From assembly GCA_034437315.1 (NCBI GenBank), contig DAOTUC010000205.1, positions 1 through 21,577 of the forward strand: DNA of 21,577 nucleotides, given 5' to 3'. Under the pieces are notes generated by a model that saw nothing but the letters and a program-made list of their open reading frames with translations, did no database searches and was not told the DNA's origin. This DNA is from DSAR01 sp034437315 (GTDB lineage: Bacteria > Chloroflexota > Anaerolineae > B4-G1). How positions within the stretch are numbered: the stretch's first letter is position 1; each line of letters opens with the position of its first letter. Position numbers and translations under genes: made by a program. This document shows positions 6,202-12,950 of the stretch, piece by piece.

Positions 6202-7644
6202 ATGACGGAACAAATTCCAGTCGCTACTTTACACCCCACGATTCGAATGTTATCCGACGAACAGATCCAGGCTATTCATCACACCAGCCTGGACATCCTG
6301 ACCCAGACCGGCATCGTGATGAAGAACGAGCAGGCCCGCCAGTTGCTTCTCGACGCCGGCGCCTGGGAATCGGACGGGCGCATCAAATTGCCTGAGCAGT
6401 TGGTGATGTCCGCCGTCGCCTCCGCCCCCTCGCGCATCCCGATGTACAACCGCTTGGGCGAACAGACCATGCCGCTGGAGGCGGGCAAGGTCTTCTTCGG
6501 CCCCGGTTCCGATTGTATCTTCACGTTGGACGTGGAGACGGGTGAGCGGCGCAAGGCCACGGCCGAGGACATCCGCCGCATCGCGCATCTGTGCGACGGT
6601 CTCGACCAGATGGATTTTATCATGTCGATGGGCAATCCTTCCGACGCGCCGGCGATGGACATCTACGTCCACGAGTTCATCAGCATGATCCGCGGCTCGG
6701 TCAAGCCGAACGTCTACACTGCCAACAACCGGGCGGATATGGAGGATATCTACCGCATCGCTTGCGCCGTCGTCGGCGGCGAGACGGCGTTGCGCGAAAA
6801 ACCGTTCATGATGCTCTACGCCGAGTCGATCTCGCCGCTGCTCTACCCGGACGAGTCGGTCGACAAGCTGCTCTTCTGCGCCGAGAAAGGCATTCCCGTC
6901 ACCTATCCGCCCTCGCCCAACACCGGCGGCGGCGGGCCGATCAGCCTGGCGGGCGCGCTGGCGTTGGGCAACGCCGAGTGCCTGGTCGGGCTGGCGTTAA
7001 CGCAACTCGTGCGACCGGGCGCGCCGTTCCTCTACGGGATGAACACCGCCGCGCTCGACATGAAGTCGGCCATCGTCAGTTACGGCGCGCCGGAATGGCC
7101 CACGGGTATGGCCGCCTGGTGCGATCTGGCCCGTTATTATGGCCTGCCGACCTGGGGCGCCGCCGGGGCCACCGACAGCAAGGTCGTGGACGCCCAGGCC
7201 GGCGTCGAGGCTTCCATCTCCATCATGACCGCCTTCCTGACCCGTTGCAACCTGGTCCACGACGTGGGCTACATCGAGTACGGCACCACCTCCTCGATGG
7301 AGATGCTGGTCATCGCCGACGAGATCATCCGGGACGCCCGTTTCATCATGGACGGCGTCGAGGTCAGCGAGCGCACCCTGGCCCGCGAGGCGATTCATCG
7401 CGCCAAACCGGGCGGCGGATTCCTGGCCGACGACCACACGCTGGACAACTGGAAGTGGGCCCAATGGCGGCCGGCGTTGATCGACCGCTCCCGCTACGAC
7501 CGCTGGGTGAAGCGCGGCAGCCAGGATATGACCGCCCGCGCCAACGCCCGCGCCCGGCAGATCCTGGAGGAGCACGAGACCCCGCCTCTGCCGGAAGCGG
7601 CGGAAGAAGCGATCGCCGACGTGTTGAAGAAGCGGGCTGCGTGA
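6202..7644 (+). CDS. MttB-family corrinoid methyltransferase, non-pyrrolysine, paralogue 3
   Basis: This 480-residue MttB-superfamily protein starts at an ATG preceded by AGGAGA; the upstream gene's stop lies 11 bp before it, so the genes are co-transcribed. Family blocks are GPGSDC and TGERRKAT (near 97-117), LTQLVRPGAP, GAAGATDSKVVDAQAG and LVHDVGYIEYG. The GSDC and HDVG motifs place it with the divergent minus-strand paralogue 1 and apart from its immediate neighbours 2 and 4. A glycine-rich stretch (NTGGGGP, about 236-242) replaces the Ala/Ser-rich GSTAPV segment of paralogues 2 and 4, suggesting a different substrate pocket; paralogue 1 has AGGVNAP there. No internal amber codon is present. 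Predicted to share the corrinoid protein encoded upstream. Substrate unknown. Confidence 0.93.
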   Translation: MTEQIPVATLHPTIRMLSDEQIQAIHHTSLDILTQTGIVMKNEQARQLLLDAGAWESDGRIKLPEQLVMSAVASAPSRIPMYNRLGEQTMPLEAGKVFFGPGSDCIFTLDVETGERRKATAEDIRRIAHLCDGLDQMDFIMSMGNPSDAPAMDIYVHEFISMIRGSVKPNVYTANNRADMEDIYRIACAVVGGETALREKPFMMLYAESISPLLYPDESVDKLLFCAEKGIPVTYPPSPNTGGGGPISLAGALALGNAECLVGLALTQLVRPGAPFLYGMNTAALDMKSAIVSYGAPEWPTGMAAWCDLARYYGLPTWGAAGATDSKVVDAQAGVEASISIMTAFLTRCNLVHDVGYIEYGTTSSMEMLVIADEIIRDARFIMDGVEVSERTLAREAIHRAKPGGGFLADDHTLDNWKWAQWRPALIDRSRYDRWVKRGSQDMTARANARARQILEEHETPPLPEAAEEAIADVLKKRAA

Positions 7645-7675
7645 GACCGCTTGTAATCGACTGGGAGGTCAAACT

Positions 7676-9121
7676 GTGGCTAGACCTGGACCGGAAGGCG
7701 GGCAATACCAGCCGCTGACGGCGGCACAGATCGAATACATCCACCGGGCGTCGCTGACCGTGTTGGAGCAGACCGGTCTCCACGTGGCGAACGAGACCGC
7801 GCGCCAGCTCTACCGGGAAGGCGGCGCCCGCGTGGAGGGTCAGCGGGTCTATCTCCCGCCGACGATGGTCGAGGCGGCGCTGGAGACCGCGCCCGCCCAG
7901 GTTCTGTTGGCGGGGCGCGATCCGGCACAAGACGTGACGCTGGAGGGGAAACGGGTCTACGCCGGGACGGGTGGCTCGCCGACCTCGGTGCTCGATCCCG
8001 GCGCGGACGCTGTTCGCCCGGCTACCCTGCGCGATCTGGTCGACCTGGTTCGCCTGGTCGACGGGTTGACCTATTGCGATTTCGTCGTCATCCCCATTCA
8101 TCCCACCGATGTACCCGAGAGGGACGTGCCGGTCAACCGTTTCTACGCCGCGCTGACCAACACCACCAAGCACGTGATGGGCGGCGTCGGTTCGGTCGCC
8201 GGGGCGCGGGACGTGATCGAGATGGCGACCCGCATCGCCGGCGGCCTGGAACCGCTGCAAAAGCGGCCCATTGTCTCCGCGATCACCAGTTGGATGGTCA
8301 GCCCGCTCCACCTGGACACCGGCGTGACCGACATCCTGATCGAATGGTGCCGTCACGGCCTGCCGGTGGCCCTCTCGTCCGCTCCAATGGCCGGCTCCAC
8401 GTCGCCGGTGACCCTGGCGGGGACGCTGACGCAACTCAACGCCGAGCAACTCAGCGGCGTCGTGCTGACGCAACTCGTGCGACCGGGGACGCCGGTGCTG
8501 GCGGGGTATATCCCCGGCGCGGCCGATATGCGCACCGGCGGCTACCTGGGCGGCCCGGTCGAGTTCGGTATGATGCAGGCCGCCGCCGCGCAACTGGCTC
8601 ACTTCTACCGCGCGCCCATCTACTGCTCCGGCGGCATGACCGACGCGAAAATCCCCGACGCGCAGGCCGGGTATGAGAAAATGGCGACGTTCCTGTTGGC
8701 GGCGATGGGCGGCGCAAATTACATCCACCACGCCTTCGGGATGATCACCGATATGAGCGCCGCCTCGCTGGAGCAAGCGGTGATAGATAACGATGTCGTG
8801 GGGATGGCGATGCGTGTGTTGCGGGGCGTCGACGTAAACGAGCAGACCGTCGCCGTCGAGGCCATCGACCGGGTCGGGCCGGGAGGCCACTACCTGATGG
8901 ATCCGCACACGCTGCAGTTTATGCGCTCCGAGTTTTTCTATCCACCGTTGGCCCACCGTCAGAACAGGGCGGTGTGGGAGGAAGCGGGACGCCTGGACGC
9001 GCGGGCGCGGGCGGCGGCGCGGGTGGAAAATCTGCTGCAAGCGCACGAAGCGCCCGGATTGCCGGCCGAGGTGGACGCCGCCATCCGGGCCAGGTTCAAC
9101 ATTTTAGGGGATCTGTGTTGA
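7676..9121 (+). CDS. MttB-family corrinoid methyltransferase, non-pyrrolysine, paralogue 4
   Basis: This 481-residue protein is the closest relative in the window of paralogue 2. Shared blocks include LAGRDPAQDVTLEG, the YAGTGG motif, NTTKH, ITSWMVSPL, APMAGSTSPVTLAG, MTDAKIPDAQAG, NYIHHAFGM and IDNDVVGMAMRV. Translation begins at GTG 7676 with GGGAGGT six bases upstream; no better ATG lies near the conserved N-terminus. It lacks the first ~15 residues of paralogue 2, beginning close to the conserved GGQYQPL segment. It follows paralogue 3 by 31 bp and precedes the racemase-like gene by 18 bp in what looks like one operon. The reaction is inferred to be methyl transfer from an N-methylated compound to the corrinoid protein; the substrate is not predictable. 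Confidence 0.93.
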   Translation: MARPGPEGGQYQPLTAAQIEYIHRASLTVLEQTGLHVANETARQLYREGGARVEGQRVYLPPTMVEAALETAPAQVLLAGRDPAQDVTLEGKRVYAGTGGSPTSVLDPGADAVRPATLRDLVDLVRLVDGLTYCDFVVIPIHPTDVPERDVPVNRFYAALTNTTKHVMGGVGSVAGARDVIEMATRIAGGLEPLQKRPIVSAITSWMVSPLHLDTGVTDILIEWCRHGLPVALSSAPMAGSTSPVTLAGTLTQLNAEQLSGVVLTQLVRPGTPVLAGYIPGAADMRTGGYLGGPVEFGMMQAAAAQLAHFYRAPIYCSGGMTDAKIPDAQAGYEKMATFLLAAMGGANYIHHAFGMITDMSAASLEQAVIDNDVVGMAMRVLRGVDVNEQTVAVEAIDRVGPGGHYLMDPHTLQFMRSEFFYPPLAHRQNRAVWEEAGRLDARARAAARVENLLQAHEAPGLPAEVDAAIRARFNILGDLC

Positions 9122-9139
9122 TTAAAAGAGGAGCGGGCA

Positions 9140-9931
9140 ATGCCTATCTACCGGAATCGTGATGTAGGGATCAATTACATCAAGGCGCGCAAAGATCACT
9201 GCTGCTACGGGATGGGTCTGGGCATTATCATCCTGGACGACGTCTATCCCGGCTTTCCCGGGGATGTGCGCAACGCCAGCGCGTATCCTTTTCCCATCCA
9301 GTACGAGATCGCCGAGGGGGTGGACATTCAGGCGTTGGTCCACGCTGAGGACAAGTCGCCTTGTCTGGCGCCGATTCAACGGGCGGCTAAAAAGCTGGAG
9401 CGGATGGGCTGCCGGGCCATCGCCGCCGAGTGTGGGTATTTTGCTTACTTCCAGCAGGACATCGCCGGTTACGTGGACCCGCCGGTCTTTATGTCCAGTT
9501 TGCTCCAGGTCCCCTTTGCCCAGCAGTTGGTCGGGCCAGAGCGAGTGGTGGGTATCCTGGTCGCGCGGGAGAAAAGGCTGACCCCGGCGCACCTGGAAGC
9601 GGTCGGCGTCCAAATCGGCGGCAATTACGTCGTGGCTGGCGCCGAGGACGACGGGCGTTGCCCCGAGTTCGAGCATCTATGGTACGAACCGAAGCGGCCC
9701 GATCCGCCGGGGGCGTATTACGATAAGGCGGAACGGGATTTCGTCCAGTTGGCGCTCGAGTTTTACCAGGCTCATCCCAATATGGGGGCCATGGTGCTCG
9801 AATGCACTGGGATGCAACCGTTCGCCCGGGCCATTCAGCGCGAGATCGACATCCCGATCTTTAGTTGGGGGACGCTGCTGGATTACGCCTACTCGGTCGC
9901 GGTGCATCGGGATTATTATGGGCACGTGTAG
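9140..9931 (+). CDS. Aspartate/glutamate racemase-superfamily protein
   Basis: This 263-residue cytoplasmic protein resembles the PLP-independent Asp/Glu/hydantoin racemase superfamily. Two cysteines lie in the expected settings: Cys98 in AAECGYF and Cys222 in VLECTGM, matching the two-cysteine acid/base pair that moves a proton at an alpha carbon. Other family marks are the VVGILVA strand (136-142), the mid-protein linker and a C-terminal segment IPIFSWGTLLDYA. GAGGAG precedes the ATG at good spacing. It is the last gene of the methyltransferase operon, 18 bp after mttB-like 4, so its substrate is probably linked to the demethylated product, for example an amino acid or related acid. Some members of this superfamily are decarboxylases, isomerases or of unknown function, so racemisation itself is not certain. 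Confidence 0.82.
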   Translation: MPIYRNRDVGINYIKARKDHCCYGMGLGIIILDDVYPGFPGDVRNASAYPFPIQYEIAEGVDIQALVHAEDKSPCLAPIQRAAKKLERMGCRAIAAECGYFAYFQQDIAGYVDPPVFMSSLLQVPFAQQLVGPERVVGILVAREKRLTPAHLEAVGVQIGGNYVVAGAEDDGRCPEFEHLWYEPKRPDPPGAYYDKAERDFVQLALEFYQAHPNMGAMVLECTGMQPFARAIQREIDIPIFSWGTLLDYAYSVAVHRDYYGHV

Positions 9932-9967
9932 CTAATGTATAAATAGCACGTTAAAAAAATATAGTTA

Positions 9968-9996
9968 TTGACATCCCATATATTTTATGGTACGAT
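9968..9996 (+). promoter_or_regulatory. Promoter for the second GntR regulator gene
   Basis: TTGACA (9968-9973) and TACGAT (9991-9996) are separated by 17 bp in the AT-rich gap after the racemase-like gene. Transcription would start near 10003, giving a leader of about 70 nt. Confidence 0.75.
9976..9990. promoter_or_regulatory. Inverted repeat CCATA-N5-TATGG within the promoter spacer; candidate operator
   Basis: Perfect 5-bp arms, CCATA (9976-9980) and TATGG (9986-9990), fill most of the spacer between the -35 and -10 boxes. It could bind a repressor, possibly the GntR protein encoded downstream. It differs from the GTAT/ATAC repeats at the first GntR gene, so the two regulators may have different sites. 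The arms are short and chance occurrence is possible. Confidence 0.35.
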
Positions 9997-10071
9997 AGAT
10001 GGGTACTTCCACGTTGTCAAGACCATCTGTTACTCTTTTAGCCCTCCTCCCCCCGGTCAAGGAGTTGTTGG

Positions 10072-10755
10072 ATGTCTAATTCTGAGCACAGCCTGACGTC
10101 AGCAGACCGCATCTATGCCGGTATCCGTCGTGCTATCATTGTGGGACGCTACGGCCCTGGGGCGCGGTTGCACCTGGAGGATTTGGCCGAGCAGTACGGG
10201 ACCAGCGTCACGCCGGTGCGCGAGGCGCTTCAGATGCTCAGCCAGGAAGGGCTGGTGACCGCCAAGCCGCACGCCGGGTTCTATGTCACCCAGATCACCT
10301 TGAAACAACTGCGCGATATGCTCGAACTGCGCGAGATTCTAGAGGTCGCTTCGGCGGAACGGGCGGCGCGGCAGATCACTGACGAGCAAATTGCAGAATT
10401 GAAGGGCGTGCACGCCGGGTACACGGGCGACGACGAGACCTCCTACGAACGTTACGTCACCGAGAATAGGCGCTTCCATTACCTCATCGCCCAGGCTTCG
10501 GGGAATCAAGAGCTGGCCGAGACGCTGCGTCGTTTGCACGACCGGTTGGCCCGTTTCTTTGTCTTTGTCCACACCGGCGAGGAGGTGGAACGGCGACATC
10601 GACGCTTGATTGAGGCGTTGCACGCGCGGGATGAGGATATGGTCAAAAAGGTGATGCGTGAGGAAGTGCAGGAGACCGAGCGGATCACTATGGAACACGT
10701 GATTCAGAAGGATGGCGCGGCCTGGTACGTGGGCGCCCTTCCACGGGAGGGGTGA
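10072..10755 (+). CDS. GntR-family transcriptional regulator with FCD effector domain (second copy)
   Basis: This 227-residue protein is paralogous along its whole length to the first GntR regulator, with shared blocks SVTPVREALQML, QEGLVTAKP, LEVASAERAARQIT, ENRRFHYLI and RLHDRLARF. It has the same winged helix-turn-helix plus FCD layout. The ATG has AAGGAG seven bases upstream, and its own promoter lies about 75 bp upstream. The C-terminal third differs most: it lacks a His where the first copy has His205, so ligand binding may differ. It lies between the methyltransferase operon and the ABC importer operon, which suggests it controls the importer, itself, or both. Effector unknown. Confidence 0.92.
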   Translation: MSNSEHSLTSADRIYAGIRRAIIVGRYGPGARLHLEDLAEQYGTSVTPVREALQMLSQEGLVTAKPHAGFYVTQITLKQLRDMLELREILEVASAERAARQITDEQIAELKGVHAGYTGDDETSYERYVTENRRFHYLIAQASGNQELAETLRRLHDRLARFFVFVHTGEEVERRHRRLIEALHARDEDMVKKVMREEVQETERITMEHVIQKDGAAWYVGALPREG

Positions 10756-10870
10756 GCGTCGCTTTATGGGCTTGGGCCGGGAAATTGGCCGCGCTTGTGA
10801 GAGCTTGAAGCGGTGAAACCCACTTGAACAAAGCTTTTAGGCTCTCGCCATACGAAACCCCTAACCGGGC

Positions 10871-10939
10871 AGAGCCAATAAGTGGATCATTGATCGCCAA
10901 ATTCTTGCTCACGACAAGGATTTGGTTGGTCAGGGCTAG
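10871..10939 (+). repeat. Copy A of a ~70-bp imperfect direct repeat
   Basis: It aligns with 11052-11121 over its whole length, with roughly 80% identity by eye and gaps of one or two bases. It contains a local stem, AAATTCTTG (10899-10907) with CAAGGATTT (10915-10923), including one G-U pair. Confidence 0.7.
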
Positions 10940-11051
10940 AGCCACCATATGGAAAGGAGGTGCTGTAAAGATTTTTGATTGTGCCAGTATCCCATGAAAA
11001 TCTATTCTGATTTGATGGGAACGTGTTATACAAGCCAAACCTGGAAGAGCC

Positions 11052-11121
11052 AGAACCAATAAGGATCATTGAGCGGCAAATCCTTGCTCGCTGTACAAGA
11101 ATCGGATTGGTTAGGGCCTAG
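11052..11121 (+). repeat. Copy B of a ~70-bp imperfect direct repeat
   Basis: Second copy, ending 29 bases before the importer's first start codon. It has outer arms AACCAAT and ATTGGTT (7 bp, perfect). Its CAAATCCTTG (11077-11086) is perfectly complementary to CAAGGATTTG (10915-10924) of copy A, so the copies could pair with each other as well as fold singly. Confidence 0.7.
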
Positions 11122-11150
11122 TGTTTGAAATAACTAAGGAGGAGTATACC

Positions 11151-12863
11151 GTGGAGATTATCAAAAAGAAGCAGGATGATCAAGTGCATTCGTACATCCC
11201 CGAGTTGAAAGACCTTTACAAGGCCGGACGATGCACCCGCCGAGAGTTCTTGCGCACAGCGACCCTATTGGGTATGTCCGCGGCCGCGGCCAGCACGTTC
11301 TTGGCCGGTTGCGGTGGCCCATCTGAAGAGGAGCCTGAAGCGCCAGAGGCCACGACGTCTGCCGAAGAACCGGCTGGAGGGCCCACACGCGGTGGCAGTC
11401 TGCGCGTCGCCTCGCAGGTGCAGAAGGTCACGCATCCCGCCCAGTTCTCGTGGGTTTCCCCGTCTAACCAGCTGCGACAGGTAGCGGAGTACCTGACCTA
11501 CACCGACGGCGACAATATCACCCATCCATGGTTGTTAGAAAACTGGCAAGCCAGCGATGACCTCAAGACCTGGACGCTCAACCTGCGCCAGGGCATCAAA
11601 CATAATAATGGAGACGAGTTCAACGCCGATGACGTGGTCTTCACGATGAACGAATGGCTCGACGAGGATGTGGGATCATCGATCCTGGGCTTGGTGGGCG
11701 GCTACCTCAGCGCTGGCGGCATTGAGAAGGTCGACGATTACACCGTCAAGCTCCATCTTGATGCAGCCGAGATCGCCGTTCCGGAGCATCTGTTCCACTA
11801 TCCGGCGCTGATACTGAACCACCGCACCTTCGAGGGAGACTTCCTGAAGGCGTCCCACGGCACCGGCCCCTACACGCTGGAGGAGTACAGCGAGGGCGAG
11901 CGCGTGCTGCTCAAGCGTCGGGATGACTACTGGCAGGATGGCGCCGACGGTGAATCGCTGCCCTATCTGGACGAGATGGAGTTCATCGACATGGGCTCGG
12001 AGACGTCGGCCTGGATCGCAGCCATTCAGGGTGGCGAGGTCGATCTCCTCGACCTGGGCGATATCGGCGGTACGGACATCTTCCTCGCATTGAAGGATTC
12101 CAATGACGTCACTGTAAAGGGCATCACGACCGCCCAGACGCGGTTGCTGCGCATGCGAGTCGATATGGAGCCCTGGAACAATGAGGATGTGCGCATGGCG
12201 CTCAAGCTGTGCCAGAACCACGAGAAGATTCTCAACCTGGCCTACTTCGGCGAGGGTCAGCCCGGCCAGGACTTCCACGTCGCGCCGGTCCACCCCGAGT
12301 ATTGCAAGATGCCCGTTCCTCCGTACGATCCCGAGAAGGCCAAGCAGTTGTTGGCCGATGCCGGCTATCCGGACGGGCTGGACGTCGAGTTGGCCGTCGG
12401 CAGTGGCTGGGGTGATGTTGTCTCCTACGCCGAGGTTCTCAAGGAGGACGCGGCAGCGGGCGGCTTCAACATCACGCTCAACACGATGCCCAACAGCCAG
12501 TACTGGGAGCAATGGACCGAGGTGGCTCTGGGTATCACGCCCTGGACGCATCGCCCGCTGGGCACCATGGTGCTCAACCTGGCGTACGTTGCTGACGCAG
12601 AGGGCAACCCGGCTTCCTGGAACGAGACTCGCTGGGTAGACGAAGAGTTCTCCGAGCTGCTGACGAAAGCCAATGGCACGCTCGACGTGGAGAAGCGTCG
12701 CGAGATTTTCTGCCAGCTCCAGCAGATCCAATACGAACGCGGCTCGATCGGCGTTCCGTTCTGGCGGAACATCTGGTACGTTTATGCCAAGGACCTGCAT
12801 GACGTTCCTCTGCACCCGACCTACTATATGATGTTCAACGAAGTCTGGAGGGAGGAAGCCTAG
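11151..12863 (+). CDS. ABC importer substrate-binding lipoprotein, family 5 (peptide/opine/nickel type), twin-arginine signal
   Basis: This 570-residue protein is the solute receptor of the importer encoded downstream. The N-terminus has a long charged region, then a twin-arginine-like motif TRREFLR (29-35), a hydrophobic stretch, and the lipobox LAGC with lipidated Cys54, followed by an acidic, Pro/Ala-rich linker. The SBP_bac_5 fold follows, with the hallmark segment DLKTWTLNLRQGIKHNNGDEF and the ADDVVFT block; later segments such as EPWNNEDVRMAL are typical. The protein would be folded in the cytoplasm, exported by Tat and anchored outside the membrane. I chose GTG 11151 because AAGGAGG lies eight bases upstream; a GTG at 11121 is in frame but lacks a ribosome-binding site. 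Family 5 proteins bind peptides, opines, sugars or other polar compounds, so the ligand is open. Confidence 0.93.
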   Translation: MEIIKKKQDDQVHSYIPELKDLYKAGRCTRREFLRTATLLGMSAAAASTFLAGCGGPSEEEPEAPEATTSAEEPAGGPTRGGSLRVASQVQKVTHPAQFSWVSPSNQLRQVAEYLTYTDGDNITHPWLLENWQASDDLKTWTLNLRQGIKHNNGDEFNADDVVFTMNEWLDEDVGSSILGLVGGYLSAGGIEKVDDYTVKLHLDAAEIAVPEHLFHYPALILNHRTFEGDFLKASHGTGPYTLEEYSEGERVLLKRRDDYWQDGADGESLPYLDEMEFIDMGSETSAWIAAIQGGEVDLLDLGDIGGTDIFLALKDSNDVTVKGITTAQTRLLRMRVDMEPWNNEDVRMALKLCQNHEKILNLAYFGEGQPGQDFHVAPVHPEYCKMPVPPYDPEKAKQLLADAGYPDGLDVELAVGSGWGDVVSYAEVLKEDAAAGGFNITLNTMPNSQYWEQWTEVALGITPWTHRPLGTMVLNLAYVADAEGNPASWNETRWVDEEFSELLTKANGTLDVEKRREIFCQLQQIQYERGSIGVPFWRNIWYVYAKDLHDVPLHPTYYMMFNEVWREEA

Positions 12864-12880
12864 CGCACGGTCAAAGCCAA

Positions 12881-12921
12881 GCGGCTAAGGTCAAGGGAGC
12901 TTTCTCCTTGACCTTAGCCGC
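12881..12921 (+). other. Strong stem-loop between binding-protein and first permease genes
   Basis: Perfect 16-bp arms (12881-12896 and 12906-12921), the left beginning GCGGCTAAGG, enclose a 9-nt loop. No T-run follows. Stem-loops at this place in importer operons commonly protect the binding-protein mRNA or reduce read-through, giving more receptor than permease. That role is inferred from position. Confidence 0.75.
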
Positions 12922-12950
12922 AACTCAATCTCAGCCCAAGGAGTATTCTT

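Larger units (their letters stand above)
10756..11150 (+). other. Long non-coding leader region upstream of the ABC importer operon
   Basis: No convincing gene is seen in these 395 bases. Open frames on both strands are short or lack a usable start. The stretch holds two ~70-bp imperfect copies of one sequence (10871-10939 and 11052-11121), a GGCTCT/AGAGCC pair around 10850-10876, a CCCTAACC/GGTTAGGG pair enclosing both copies, and an orphan Shine-Dalgarno-like AAAGGAGGTG at 10953-10962. A weak promoter candidate is TTCTGA (11005-11010) with TATACA (11027-11032). The palindrome GTATAC (11144-11149) sits between the ribosome-binding site and the start of the binding-protein gene. No cobalamin-riboswitch boxes were recognised. 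It may be a regulatory leader; this is inference. Confidence 0.55.

Noticed and set aside
9932..9960. ACGTG...CACGT pair followed by a run of A as a terminator after the racemase-like gene
   Set aside because: The arms are only 5 bp with a wide loop, and the run is A, not T, on the transcribed plus strand.
10949..10978. Nine-codon open frame starting at ATG 10949 as a leader peptide
   Set aside because: It has no ribosome-binding site upstream and no codon bias hinting at an attenuation signal.
10688..11059. Minus-strand 123-codon open frame across the leader region
   Set aside because: It shows no family resemblance, overlaps the end of the GntR gene and the repeat copies, and has no ribosome-binding site.
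10756..11150. Cobalamin riboswitch ahead of the importer, suggested by the corrinoid context
   Set aside because: The conserved B12-box sequences are not present; only a GCCACC fragment resembles part of one.
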